From Elusimicrobia bacterium HGW-Elusimicrobia-3 (GTDB taxonomy: Bacteria > Elusimicrobiota > Elusimicrobia > Elusimicrobiales > UBA9959): DNA of 64,000 nucleotides. Numbering within the stretch: the stretch's first letter is position 1; every line of letters starts with the position of its first letter. Both the position numbers and the translations under genes were made by a program. Shown here one piece after another: positions 1 through 6,839 of this stretch. The notes beneath the pieces were generated by a model that worked only from the letters and a program-made list of their open reading frames with translations, did no database searches and was not told the origin of the DNA. The stretch lies in assembly GCA_002840355.1 (NCBI GenBank), contig PHAL01000012.1:27120-91119 (forward strand), written 5' to 3'.

Positions 1-278
1 AGGTTGCTTTCGGCGGCCAGCAGCAGCAGGGCGGCTTCTCCTGATTTGAGGCCTAAATGCTTGTTTTTGAGGGTTAAAAGGTCATTCCTGGCCTCTGTCA
101 GTGCTCCCCAATCCGGATCTTCCAGGGCTTTCATGGTGTTTTTGGCCGGCTCCTGGGGTGCCCCGGAGCCTTCGATGCCCTTAAGGAAGCCTTCTTTTTC
201 GGTCAGAATGAACTCGGCCGGGCCCTCGGCTTCGAATTCCGCTCCTGAAGGGTGCTTGATCCTGAGCTTGTAATTCAT
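1..278 (-). CDS. Hypothetical protein, 3' end cut off by the window edge
   Basis: An open frame starts with ATG at 278 (first residues MNYKLRIKHPSGAEFEAEG) and runs off the left edge without a stop, giving at least 92 residues. No signal peptide or membrane segment is visible. The first 30 residues read like a short beta-rich domain and the rest like a charged helix. I do not recognise the family. The frame is supported by a good promoter upstream (TTGACA, 17-nt spacer, TATACT). No clear Shine-Dalgarno sequence is present; the leader is about 55 nt. Confidence 0.6.
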   Translation of the reverse strand, partial: MNYKLRIKHPSGAEFEAEGPAEFILTEKEGFLKGIEGSGAPQEPAKNTMKALEDPDWGALTEARNDLLTLKNKHLGLKSGEAALLLLAAESN

Positions 279-340
279 ATATTGCCTCGCGGCGGCTGTT
301 ATTTGGCTGTCCTGTGGTCTTGGTTGTTCTATATGTCAAT

Positions 341-369
341 AGTATAGCATATGCACTATCATATGTCAA
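341..369 (-). promoter_or_regulatory. Sigma-70-type promoter within a TTGACATAT repeat cluster
   Basis: Read on the minus strand, TTGACA (369-364) and TATACT (346-341) are separated by 17 nt and point at the partial gene starting at 278. The -35 element is one of three copies of TTGACATAT (TATGTCA on the plus strand at 332, 362 and 394). Further ATATG cores sit at 349, 371 and 382, mostly 10-12 bp apart. The spacing suggests stacked binding sites on one helix face. Confidence 0.6.
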
Positions 370-400
370 TATATGGCTAGCATATGGCAGTCATATGTCA

Positions 401-856
401 ACAACTGTTGATAACTTGTTAGTAACTCTGGGCCGCTCCGGTACTGCCGGCCGCGGCGGGACAGGCCGGAATACCCCGCGAACGCTTATAGGGCATTTTT
501 GGGCCGTTTTTCCGGGTTCTCATAGGAGAAAAAGGCCTATTTTGGGGTCGTTTCGGGGCAATTTAGGCTATTTGAGGCTGCTCCGGTCTGCTTCCGGTCA
601 GGGGCCACCCGGCCGCTATTCCCCGGGCCGCGGATTTACGCTGGGTTCCGGTCGGGCGGTTCGGAATTATGGGGCTGGCTGCTTCGAAAGGTATTGGCTC
701 CGGCCGGTTTTGGGCTGGGGGAAGGGGGAGGGCCACTATTTCCCCCTTTTCGCTCCTGGCCGTTCCGGGGGCTGCCGGTCTGCCCCGCCCCCTCCCCCCG
801 CCCGCTTGCTGCCGGCCTTGAGCGCGCGTGGCTCAGGGGGCGTGTCGGGCGGGCGC
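401..856. other. Non-coding stretch without a supported gene
   Basis: About 450 bases between the promoter of the leftmost gene and the terminator of the porin at 917. Frames cross it on the plus strand, but their translation is low-complexity Gly/Arg/Pro text with no start signal or family resemblance. The stretch is rich in short G and C runs (for example around 714-732). No tRNA-like fold or CRISPR-like repeat was seen. A DnaA-box-like TGTTGATAA lies at 406-414 but is isolated. Confidence 0.4.
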
Positions 857-880
857 AAAAAAACCGGCCGTGGCCGGTTC
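857..880 (-). terminator. Rho-independent terminator of the 917-2161 gene
   Basis: Perfect 8-bp stem AACCGGCC (862-869) with GGCCGGTT (872-879) and a 2-nt loop. On the minus strand it is followed by a run of T residues from the A-run at 857-863. It lies 37 bases beyond the stop codon. Confidence 0.85.
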
Positions 881-916
881 TTTGCGCTAAGAATTAACGA
901 AGCTGTAGCAGGCAGG

Positions 917-2161
917 TCAGAATTTAGCTGAGATTGCGCCGTAGATGAGTTTTGCCTGGCTGCCCGAGGGGTACAGGCCAAGCGGAGTGAAAACGGCGTA
1001 GACGGCGTTTAAACGGAGATTGTCCCCCATCGGGTACGAGGCCTTGAGGTCCCATTCGCTGGCTATCTGCAGCGAGCCGTCGTTGGCGTTCTTGGAGGCG
1101 CGGAACTTGTACAGGTCGGCCGAGAGGGTGAGCTTCTTGTACGGCAGGTCGGCGCCGATGTTGATCACGTTCAGGCCGGACACGCCGTGCGGCAGGCCGT
1201 TGAGCGTGTCGGAGGTCTTGATCATGTCGTAGATGGTGGCCCCGGCGATGGCGCCGTAGCCGCGGCGCTCGAGGCCGCTGTTCTTGCTGCCGAAAGTGGG
1301 GAAGAAGGCCTTGTCGGTGTCGGAGGCGCTTCCGGGGTTGCCCGACGAGCGGCCGTAGCCCAGGCGCAGGTGGGACTGGCCGAAGAAGGGGACGCTCTGC
1401 TTCCAGGCGCCCTTGAGCATGAAGGCGTGGGCCTCGTACTTGCCGCTGCCCCCCCCTGCCAGGTCGGCCGAACCGCGCTGCACCACGGCCTCGCCGTCGA
1501 AGGAGAGCTGGCTCTGGCTGAGGAAGTAGCGTACGCCGGTGAACTTCTTGGTCCTGCCCAGCGTATTGAAGATCATGTCCTGGCCGGCGCCGCTGTCCTT
1601 CTGCCAGAAGTGGTAGACCTGCCACAGGCCCTCGGCCGCCGGGTAATACAGCGAGCCGCCCAGCACGCTGTAATAGCGGTCGGTCTTGAAGGGGCGGAAG
1701 GCGAAGAGGTCGGCCTTGACGCGGCGGTACACGTTCTCTATCTCCAGCAGGCCGCCGGGCAGGCCGGTGTCGCCGCCGGAGAGGGTGATGGCCTGGCCCA
1801 GCCGGTAATCCTGCCGGCCGAAGGTGGCGGTCACGCTGGGGCGCATGAAGTTGTAGATCTTCACGTAGGCGTTGCGCACGTAAGGGGTGCCGTTGGCGTT
1901 GGGCAGGCGGGCGGGCAGCACTATGCCCACGTCCATGCTGGAGCCCTGCGTTTTCTCCAGCTTGATGTCCTTGATGACGAAGCCCAGCGTGGCGTTCTCG
2001 GAGAAAAGGGACTGGGAGTTGCGCCCGTCGCCGTAGACCAGGTTCTGGTAGTTGGCGGCGCGGATCTCCACGTTGGAGCTCAGGTCCAGCTTGGTGGCGT
2101 GGGCGGCACCGGCTAGCAGCGCGCAGGAGCCTAAGATCGTCAGGAAGGCGGGGCGTTTCAT
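917..2161 (-). CDS. Outer-membrane beta-barrel protein (porin-like)
   Basis: The protein has 414 residues. It starts with a Sec signal peptide (hydrophobic run LTILGSCALLAGAAHA, cleavage probably after about residue 22). The rest is alternating beta-strand sequence rich in Gly, Tyr and Asn and ends in Phe (AISAKF), the usual outer-membrane assembly signal. Architecture and length fit a 16-18-stranded porin or alginate-export-like barrel, but the substrate is unknown. The same ending (SVKF) is found in the neighbouring porin at 2239. The promoter lies so close to the start that the mRNA may lack a leader. A run of eight G residues is present in the coding strand (1449-1456). Confidence 0.75.
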   Translation of the reverse strand: MKRPAFLTILGSCALLAGAAHATKLDLSSNVEIRAANYQNLVYGDGRNSQSLFSENATLGFVIKDIKLEKTQGSSMDVGIVLPARLPNANGTPYVRNAYVKIYNFMRPSVTATFGRQDYRLGQAITLSGGDTGLPGGLLEIENVYRRVKADLFAFRPFKTDRYYSVLGGSLYYPAAEGLWQVYHFWQKDSGAGQDMIFNTLGRTKKFTGVRYFLSQSQLSFDGEAVVQRGSADLAGGGSGKYEAHAFMLKGAWKQSVPFFGQSHLRLGYGRSSGNPGSASDTDKAFFPTFGSKNSGLERRGYGAIAGATIYDMIKTSDTLNGLPHGVSGLNVINIGADLPYKKLTLSADLYKFRASKNANDGSLQIASEWDLKASYPMGDNLRLNAVYAVFTPLGLYPSGSQAKLIYGAISAKF

Positions 2162-2170
2162 GCGGTTTTA

Positions 2171-2179
2171 ATTATAACA
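2171..2179 (-). promoter_or_regulatory. Extended -10 promoter, possibly leaderless transcript
   Basis: The minus strand reads TGTTATAAT, a TGn-extended perfect -10 element, 9 nt before the ATG at 2161. Transcription would start only about 3-5 nt before the start codon. No Shine-Dalgarno sequence is present. Confidence 0.5.
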
Positions 2180-2188
2180 AAATAAAAA

Positions 2189-2212
2189 CCCCGGGGCTTT
2201 GCGGCCCCGGGG
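2189..2212 (-). terminator. Terminator of the 2239-3540 porin gene
   Basis: CCCCGGGG at 2189-2196 pairs with CCCCGGGG at 2205-2212 around an 8-nt loop. T-rich tracts flank it on both strands (TTTTTATTTTG after the stem on the minus strand), so it can end transcription in either direction. It insulates the two porin genes from each other. Confidence 0.85.
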
Positions 2213-2238
2213 CTTTTTATCTATTAACCTTTAGGTTA

Positions 2239-3540
2239 TTAGAACTTCACGGAGAACGCCGCACCGAGAATCTCGGTGGAGTCGTCGCTCGCGGTGAGGG
2301 AGTTCCTCTGCGCGTAGTCCTTGTCGGGCATGAACATCGCGTAGTAGGCCTTCAGGCCGACGCTCTCGTTGTGCTGCCAGTTGGCGCACAGGTCGAACTC
2401 GTTGCCGTAGGTGTCGTAGGACTTCGCCGTGCCGGTAAGTTTCTCCGTAGGGGAGAAGTTGAAGTACTTCGCACCAAGGGTCAGCTTCTCGGCATTGGAG
2501 GGATTCCACATCGCACCCAGGTTGAAGGTGGTCAGGTTGGACAGGCCCGCGCCGCCAATGACGCTCAGGTGGCTGCCGCCCCACAGGATACCAGGGCGGT
2601 AATCCGAGTTGGGGCTGTAGAACGAAGCAGCCTCGTCGTCGGTAGCGGCGACGTTGTCATCGCCGGAGCCCATGGCGAACTCACCCATGAAGGTGATTTT
2701 GCCGGCCAGGTCCATGCCGTACTTGGCATTGGCCAGGAAGGCCATACCAGTATAGTCGTTGGTGGCCGCGCCGCCAACGTTGTTGATGAGCCGGTTGTTC
2801 TTGCCCATGTTCTTGGCGACTTCGGCATTGTACTCGAAGCCCTTGAACACGCCCATGGCTTTCACGCCGAAGGTGTCCAGGTGGTCGGCAGGCCCCGCAA
2901 AAGCGGTGCCGGACTGCTCGTTGTAGCGATAGAAGTAGCCGGTGAGCTTAACTTCTTCCATCAGGTCATACTTGGCGTTGAGGCCGAATATGTCCTCGTC
3001 GTTGTCGCCCACGAGGTTCGTGTCGGCATCTTTGGCCAGAATGCCGTGGAAGTCCCACTTGCCGGTTTTGTACCAGCCGGTGTAACCGTCAATCGCATTG
3101 CGGTTCATCGCGCTGGTATAGGGCCAGCCCTGGGGACCGTAATAAACAATGAGGTCGCCCTCATTGCCGTAATACTGGCGGCCCAGTTTGTGGTCGAAGC
3201 CCAGCACGCCTTTGAGGTTCAGGTAGGCCTGCTCAAAGAACATGTTGTCCATGATGGTGTTGGCGTCTTCGCCGCGACCAGCATCACCGTACTGTTCGTT
3301 GTTCTTCACAATGGACACTACGGCGTCAACGTCCTCGGTGAGGTCGAAACCAGCGTTTATCTGGACGCGGGTGTCGACATCGTTGGTCTTGTCGGCGGCA
3401 TTCTTGTTGTAGTCAGTGTCCTTCACCTGGAAGGCGTTGACTTCTATCTTGCCGTCATACTTGAAGTTCTTGAGCAGTTCGGCGTTGGCAATGTTGCCAA
3501 CAAGCGCGATCAGCGCAAGCATACCTATTACTTTTTTCAT
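2239..3540 (-). CDS. Major outer-membrane porin, alginate-export-like barrel
   Basis: The protein has 433 residues with a typical signal peptide (MKKVIGMLALIALVGNIANA, cleavage after residue 20). It continues as a beta-barrel with many short amphipathic strands and ends in AAFSVKF. The motif DHKLGRQYYGNEGDLIVYYG resembles the conserved region of the AlgE/alginate-export-type porins. Codon use is less GC-biased than in neighbouring genes, with many AAC, AAG and GAA codons, which suits a highly expressed protein. A strong SD (AGGAGGAGTAATTA before ATG), a long leader (about 220 nt), a near-consensus promoter and an upstream inverted repeat point to strong, regulated expression. The substrate is not known. 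Confidence 0.8.
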   Translation of the reverse strand: MKKVIGMLALIALVGNIANAELLKNFKYDGKIEVNAFQVKDTDYNKNAADKTNDVDTRVQINAGFDLTEDVDAVVSIVKNNEQYGDAGRGEDANTIMDNMFFEQAYLNLKGVLGFDHKLGRQYYGNEGDLIVYYGPQGWPYTSAMNRNAIDGYTGWYKTGKWDFHGILAKDADTNLVGDNDEDIFGLNAKYDLMEEVKLTGYFYRYNEQSGTAFAGPADHLDTFGVKAMGVFKGFEYNAEVAKNMGKNNRLINNVGGAATNDYTGMAFLANAKYGMDLAGKITFMGEFAMGSGDDNVAATDDEAASFYSPNSDYRPGILWGGSHLSVIGGAGLSNLTTFNLGAMWNPSNAEKLTLGAKYFNFSPTEKLTGTAKSYDTYGNEFDLCANWQHNESVGLKAYYAMFMPDKDYAQRNSLTASDDSTEILGAAFSVKF

Positions 3541-3771
3541 TAATTACTCCTCCTGTTTGTCGTAAGCCCGTTACCGGGGCTTAGTTACCTGCCCTTGCGG
3601 GCGGGTTACTGTACTCTTCCCGCGGGTTGAATCGCGGTTAGGGCCTGCCCCTCGCGGGGCCTACGGCCTTGCAGGAGAAACGCCTTAAATTGGCGCCCCG
3701 CTTCCCCCTTCCCCGGGTTGGCGATTCCCTCTCGAACTGCTATTGAAAGGGCCTCCTAACAGAGCAATGTA

Positions 3772-3801
3772 ATTATCACAAAAATCCCAAAAGGCTGTCA
3801 A
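3772..3801 (-). promoter_or_regulatory. Sigma-70-type promoter of the major porin
   Basis: On the minus strand TTGACA (3801-3796) is followed by an 18-nt spacer and GATAAT (3777-3772). The predicted start near 3765 gives a 5' leader of about 220 nt rich in GC palindromes (3560-3700), which could fold stably. Confidence 0.7.
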
Positions 3802-3829
3802 CATCTATATTATTATAATAAGGGTAACT

Positions 3830-3858
3830 TATGTCACATATGTCAAAATACTGACATA
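3830..3858. promoter_or_regulatory. Operator-like inverted repeat TATGTCA / TGACATA
   Basis: TATGTCA at 3839-3845 and TGACATA at 3852-3858 form a perfect 7-bp inverted repeat with a 6-bp spacer. A third half-site TATGTCA lies at 3830-3836. The site is centred roughly 65-85 bp upstream of the predicted porin transcription start, a position typical for an activator. The same heptamer is repeated at 332, 362 and 394. Confidence 0.55.
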
Positions 3859-3890
3859 TAGTAATTAATTCCTATGAGGGGCAATAAAAA

Positions 3891-3910
3891 AGCCCGGCAG
3901 GTGCCGGGCT
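3891..3910 (-). terminator. Terminator of the 3928 gene
   Basis: AGCCCGGCA (3891-3899) pairs with TGCCGGGCT (3902-3910). On the minus strand TTTTTATTGC follows; on the plus strand TTTTCT follows. Confidence 0.8.
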
Positions 3911-3927
3911 TTTCTGGCTCGCTTTTT

Positions 3928-4584
3928 TTACTTCTTGGCGGGCGCTATCCGGGCCTTGGCCAGCATGGCCCAGGTGGTTTCGGGGTAGAGCAGCGAGATC
4001 TTCTCGTAGGTGGCGCGGGCCAGTTCGGGCGTGCCGGCCAGCTCCTGCAGGCGGGCCAGCGAGGCGTGGGCCTCGGGGGCCATGAAGTGGTCGGGGTACT
4101 TGGCGATGAAGTCGGAGTACTGCACCTGCGCGCCGGCCAGGTCGCCCGCGGCTTCCTTGCTCTTGCCCACATTGTAGGCGGCGAAGGGCCCGAGGTCCCG
4201 GTTGGTGAGCACCTTGGCGTATTCGGCCTCGGCTTCCTTGAACTTCTCCTGCGCGTAGAGGATGTCGCCCTTGGTCAGCGTGGCGTAAGGGGCGGCCGTG
4301 GTGCTGCCGTAGGACTTCTCTATTGTGTCGAGCTGCTGCTGGGCCTGGGCTATGTTGCCGCCGTAGCCGATCTGCTGGGCCATGAAGAGGGTCTTCCAGG
4401 CGGTGTCGCGCAGGCCGCGGTAATGGGTGAAGAAGTAGACGCCGAAGATGACGGCGGCCACCAGGATCACCAGCGAACCGATGAAGGTCTCGCGGTTCTT
4501 CTTGATCCAGTGCAGGGCGAGGTCGTAGCGCGAAGGGCCGGTGTGCTCTATTTTGCCGCCGGCTATCCAGGATGTATCAGGCAT
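3928..4584 (-). CDS. Membrane-anchored TPR protein (YfgM / TPR_21-like)
   Basis: The protein has 218 residues. A short cytoplasmic N-terminus with LALHWIKKNRE is followed by one membrane segment (about 34-54, ETFIGSLVILVAAVIFGVYF). The rest is alpha-helical tetratricopeptide repeats, with clear units near 100-125 (YATLTKGDILYAQEKFKEAE), 135-165 and 170-205. This arrangement matches YfgM, the ancillary subunit of the SecYEG translocon, and similar periplasmic scaffold proteins. Family placement is from architecture only. It is followed by its own terminator and preceded by tRNA-Arg, so it may be cotranscribed with that tRNA. Confidence 0.6.
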   Translation of the reverse strand: MPDTSWIAGGKIEHTGPSRYDLALHWIKKNRETFIGSLVILVAAVIFGVYFFTHYRGLRDTAWKTLFMAQQIGYGGNIAQAQQQLDTIEKSYGSTTAAPYATLTKGDILYAQEKFKEAEAEYAKVLTNRDLGPFAAYNVGKSKEAAGDLAGAQVQYSDFIAKYPDHFMAPEAHASLARLQELAGTPELARATYEKISLLYPETTWAMLAKARIAPAKK

Positions 4585-4604
4585 AACTCTCCTTAACTTA
4601 AATC

Positions 4605-4676
4605 TGCCCTCTAGAGGAATCGAACCTCTATCTAGAGTTTAGGAAACTCCCGTTCTATCCGTTGAACTAAGAGGGC
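4605..4676 (-). tRNA. tRNA-Arg(CCU)
   Basis: The minus-strand sequence folds as a cloverleaf: acceptor GCCCTCT/AGAGGGC with discriminator A, T-arm AGAGG-TTCGATT-CCTCT, and anticodon loop TTCCTAA, giving anticodon CCU. The 3' CCA is not encoded, so the Cca enzyme (53488-54969) would have to add it. Confidence 0.93.
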
Positions 4677-4682
4677 TGCAAA

Positions 4683-5222
4683 CTAGTATTTTATCAAAGA
4701 ATGAATGTCGCGGCCAGCGAGCTTGCTGCGCCCGTTGAGGAATTCCAGCTCTATGAGCATGGCCACGCCGGCGACTTTGCCGCCGAGCTTTTCCACCAGG
4801 TCGCACACCGCGGCCGCGGTGCCGCCGGTGGCCAGCACGTCGTCCACCACCAGTACCTTCTCGCCGGCCTTCACGGCGTCCTCGTGCATCTCCAGCGTGT
4901 CCGTGCCGTACTCCAGCGCGTAGGAGGCCGCCACCGTCTTGTAGGGCAGCTTGCCTTTCTTGCGCACCGGCACAATGCCCGCGCCCAGCGCCATGGCTAT
5001 CGGCGCCGCCAGCAGGAAGCCGCGGGCCTCGATGCCCAGCACCTTGGTAACGCCGGCGCCGCGGTAGGCCTCGGCGAAAGCCTGCACCAGTTCGGTGAAG
5101 GCGGCATGGTCGGCCAGCAGCGGGGTGATGTCCTTGAAAACTATCCCCGGCTTGGGGAAATCCGGGACGTCGCGGATTATGCTCTTAAGTTTGTTGCTCA
5201 GGGCTTCGGCGGTAGCGGACAT
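4683..5222 (-). CDS. apt: Adenine phosphoribosyltransferase
   Basis: The protein has 179 residues and makes AMP from adenine and PRPP in the cytoplasmic purine salvage pathway. The family landmarks are DFPKPGIVFKDITPLL near the N-terminus, the GIEARGFLLAAPIAMALG segment, and the PRPP-binding loop VLVVDDVLATGGTAAA. The start at 5222 is chosen because GGGAG lies 5 nt upstream and the N-terminal alignment is natural. A longer open frame extends upstream but overlaps the sigma gene and has no family resemblance. The gene follows the sigma gene by 11 nt, so it is likely part of the acyP-sigma-apt operon. Confidence 0.95.
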   Translation of the reverse strand: MSATAEALSNKLKSIIRDVPDFPKPGIVFKDITPLLADHAAFTELVQAFAEAYRGAGVTKVLGIEARGFLLAAPIAMALGAGIVPVRKKGKLPYKTVAASYALEYGTDTLEMHEDAVKAGEKVLVVDDVLATGGTAAAVCDLVEKLGGKVAGVAMLIELEFLNGRSKLAGRDIHSLIKY

Positions 5223-5233
5223 AAGTCTCCCAG

Positions 5234-6307
5234 TTATTTCTTTCCCTTCTGCCCTTTCTGCGGCTTGCGCGGCTCGTAGGGTTTGGTCGGTATGGCGTCG
5301 CCCAGGATGTCGGTCTTCACCTTGGGCGCCTGCCAGCCGGGCTGCAGGTTGGTGTGGTCCGGCCTGCGGCCGAGTTCTATGAGGCCCATCTTGGCGGCCA
5401 CGCGGCGCAGGCGCAGCAGGGCGCGCTCTTCTATCTGACGCACGCGCTCGCGGCTGAGGCCGAGCTTCTTGCCGATGTCGTTGAGGGTCATCGGGGTCTG
5501 GCCGGTGAGGCCGTAGCGGTATTCCACTATCATGCGCTCGCGCTCGCCTATCTCCACCAGCGCCTCTCTGAGTTCGTCGTGCAGGCGCAGGATGGAGATC
5601 AGGTTGTCGGGCGTGGAAGAGGCGGAGTCCTTGAGCGTGTCGCCCACGGTGTCGTCCATGCCGTCGCCGGAGCTCAGCGGCGTCTCTATGGATCTCAGGC
5701 CGGTGACGATCTCGCTGGCGTTGAGGGCGGTGCGCACCTGGTTGGCGTTCCAGTGCATGTGCTTGGCCATCTCGGCCATCGTCGGATCGCGGCCCAGCTT
5801 GCCGTGCATGGCGTCCCACTGCTTGAGCCATTTGCGCAGCGCGGTCCACGCGTGCGGAGGGATGCGGATGGTCTTGGAATTCTCTTCCACCGAGCGGCGC
5901 ACGTACTGCTCCACCCAGTAGGAGGCGTAGGTGGAGAAGCGGTAGCCCTTGCTGGGCTCGAACTTGTCGATGGCGTGCAGCAGGCCCAGGTTGCCCTCTT
6001 CCACCAGGTCCATCAGGTCGGCGCCCTGGTAGAGGAAGCGCTTGGCGATCGGGATGACCAGCTTGAGGTTGAGCTCCATGATGCGCTCTTTGGCGCGGCG
6101 GTCGCCGCGCTTCACGCGCTTCCACAGCTCGTGGCTTTCCTCGCGCGAGATCTTGTGGTCGATCTGGCTGATCTTGCGGATGTACTGGTTGGTAGAGTCG
6201 ATGTTTATCTCGCTCAGCTTTCCCGCGGGCTTCGCGGAGGCGGCCGCTTCTTTGGGCGCCTCCTCGGAGGTCTCTTCCCTTTCATGTTCGTCTTTTTCTT
6301 CAGCCAT
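5234..6307 (-). CDS. Sigma-70 family alternative sigma factor (group 2, RpoS/RpoD-like)
   Basis: The protein has 357 residues. It opens with an acidic, disordered tail (1-32). Region 1.2 lies about 34-68, and region 2 at 71-141 contains LVEEGNLGLLHAIDKFEPSKG and the promoter-melting segment YRFSTYASYWVEQYVRRSV. Region 3 covers about 150-225. Region 4 has the helix-turn-helix TLNDIGKKLGLSRERVRQIE (274-293). The large region 1.1 and non-conserved region of housekeeping RpoD are missing, so this is a group 2 factor. The -10-recognition segment has YASYWVEQYV where RpoD has a YATWWIRQAI-type sequence. A basic tail (about 310-357) is unusual. It lies in an operon with acyP (10-nt gap) and apt. Confidence 0.88.
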   Translation of the reverse strand: MAEEKDEHEREETSEEAPKEAAASAKPAGKLSEINIDSTNQYIRKISQIDHKISREESHELWKRVKRGDRRAKERIMELNLKLVIPIAKRFLYQGADLMDLVEEGNLGLLHAIDKFEPSKGYRFSTYASYWVEQYVRRSVEENSKTIRIPPHAWTALRKWLKQWDAMHGKLGRDPTMAEMAKHMHWNANQVRTALNASEIVTGLRSIETPLSSGDGMDDTVGDTLKDSASSTPDNLISILRLHDELREALVEIGERERMIVEYRYGLTGQTPMTLNDIGKKLGLSRERVRQIEERALLRLRRVAAKMGLIELGRRPDHTNLQPGWQAPKVKTDILGDAIPTKPYEPRKPQKGQKGKK

Positions 6308-6317
6308 GTGCCCTCTT

Positions 6318-6596
6318 TTAAACCGTAGGTTTGATGTGAAAATCTTTATCCGCCGTTTCCTGGTCCAGCATCTCCTGCGTCTCGGTGCGCTCCACGCGCG
6401 CCCAGGGGTGCCCGGTCTTGATGTCTTTAAGGAAGCCGTCCAGCTCCGGCACGCCGCCCTGCGCCTCCCCCTCCACCGCGCCGTCGGCGGTGTTGCGCAC
6501 CCAGCCCGTGACGCCGCAGCGGGCCGCCGCTTCTTTGACGAACCAGCGGTAGCCCACGCCCTGCACGCTGCCGAAAATCCTGAAGGTTAGACGCAT
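6318..6596 (-). CDS. acyP: Acylphosphatase
   Basis: The 92-residue protein hydrolyses acyl phosphates. The motif [12 protein letters not shown] contains the phosphate-binding loop and catalytic Arg17, and [12 protein letters not shown] contains catalytic Asn35. Both residues are intact. The start at 6596 (MRLTFRIFG) gives the usual family length; an upstream in-frame ATG at 6647 would add 17 residues with no similarity. It is the first gene of the acyP-sigma-apt operon. Confidence 0.93.
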   Translation of the reverse strand: MRLTFRIFGSVQGVGYRWFVKEAAARCGVTGWVRNTADGAVEGEAQGGVPELDGFLKDIKTGHPWARVERTETQEMLDQETADKDFHIKPTV

Positions 6597-6656
6597 AATT
6601 ATAGAACAAGTAAATAATACTAAAAGGCAAGGGTATTGACAAGGCAACCGCCCGGC

Positions 6657-6681
6657 AAAAAAAGAGGCCCGCCACGCGGGC
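6657..6681 (-). terminator. Terminator downstream of tRNA-Pro(CGG)
   Basis: GCCCGC (6667-6672) pairs with GCGGGC (6676-6681) around a 3-nt loop. It is followed on the minus strand by CTC and seven T residues (A-run 6657-6663). Confidence 0.8.
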
Positions 6682-6713
6682 GGACCGTCTTTTCTGCGGC
6701 TGCTTAAAAAGGA

Positions 6714-6787
6714 TCGGGGCGGTGAGATTTGAACTCACGGTCTCTCGCACCCGAAGCGAGCGCTCTAGCCAGCTGAGCCACGCCCCG
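6714..6787 (-). tRNA. tRNA-Pro(CGG)
   Basis: The acceptor CGGGGCG/CGCCCCG with discriminator A, the T-arm GTGAG-TTCAAAT-CTCAC and the anticodon stem CTCGC/GCGAG with loop TTCGGGT give anticodon CGG. CCA is not encoded. It differs by only a few bases from tRNA-Pro(GGG) at 10728. Confidence 0.93.
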
Positions 6788-6839
6788 ATAAAACAAAGCT
6801 CCGGGTTTTCCTACGTGGATATGATACTAAAAAGGGCCC

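Noticed and set aside
330..430. Replication origin
   Set aside because: The AT-rich repeats and one DnaA-box-like TGTTGATAA are suggestive, but there is only one weak box and no dnaA, dnaN or gidA nearby.
714..732. G-quadruplex
   Set aside because: Only three G-runs of three or more are close together, one short of the simple four-run rule.
314..931. 205-residue plus-strand frame in the left non-coding region
   Set aside because: No SD, no family resemblance; it covers the promoter repeats and ends over the terminator of the convergent porin gene.
5223..6125. N-terminal extension of apt by about 300 residues
   Set aside because: The extension overlaps the sigma-factor gene in another frame and has Arg/Pro/His-rich text; apt homology starts at the Met at 5222 with a good SD.
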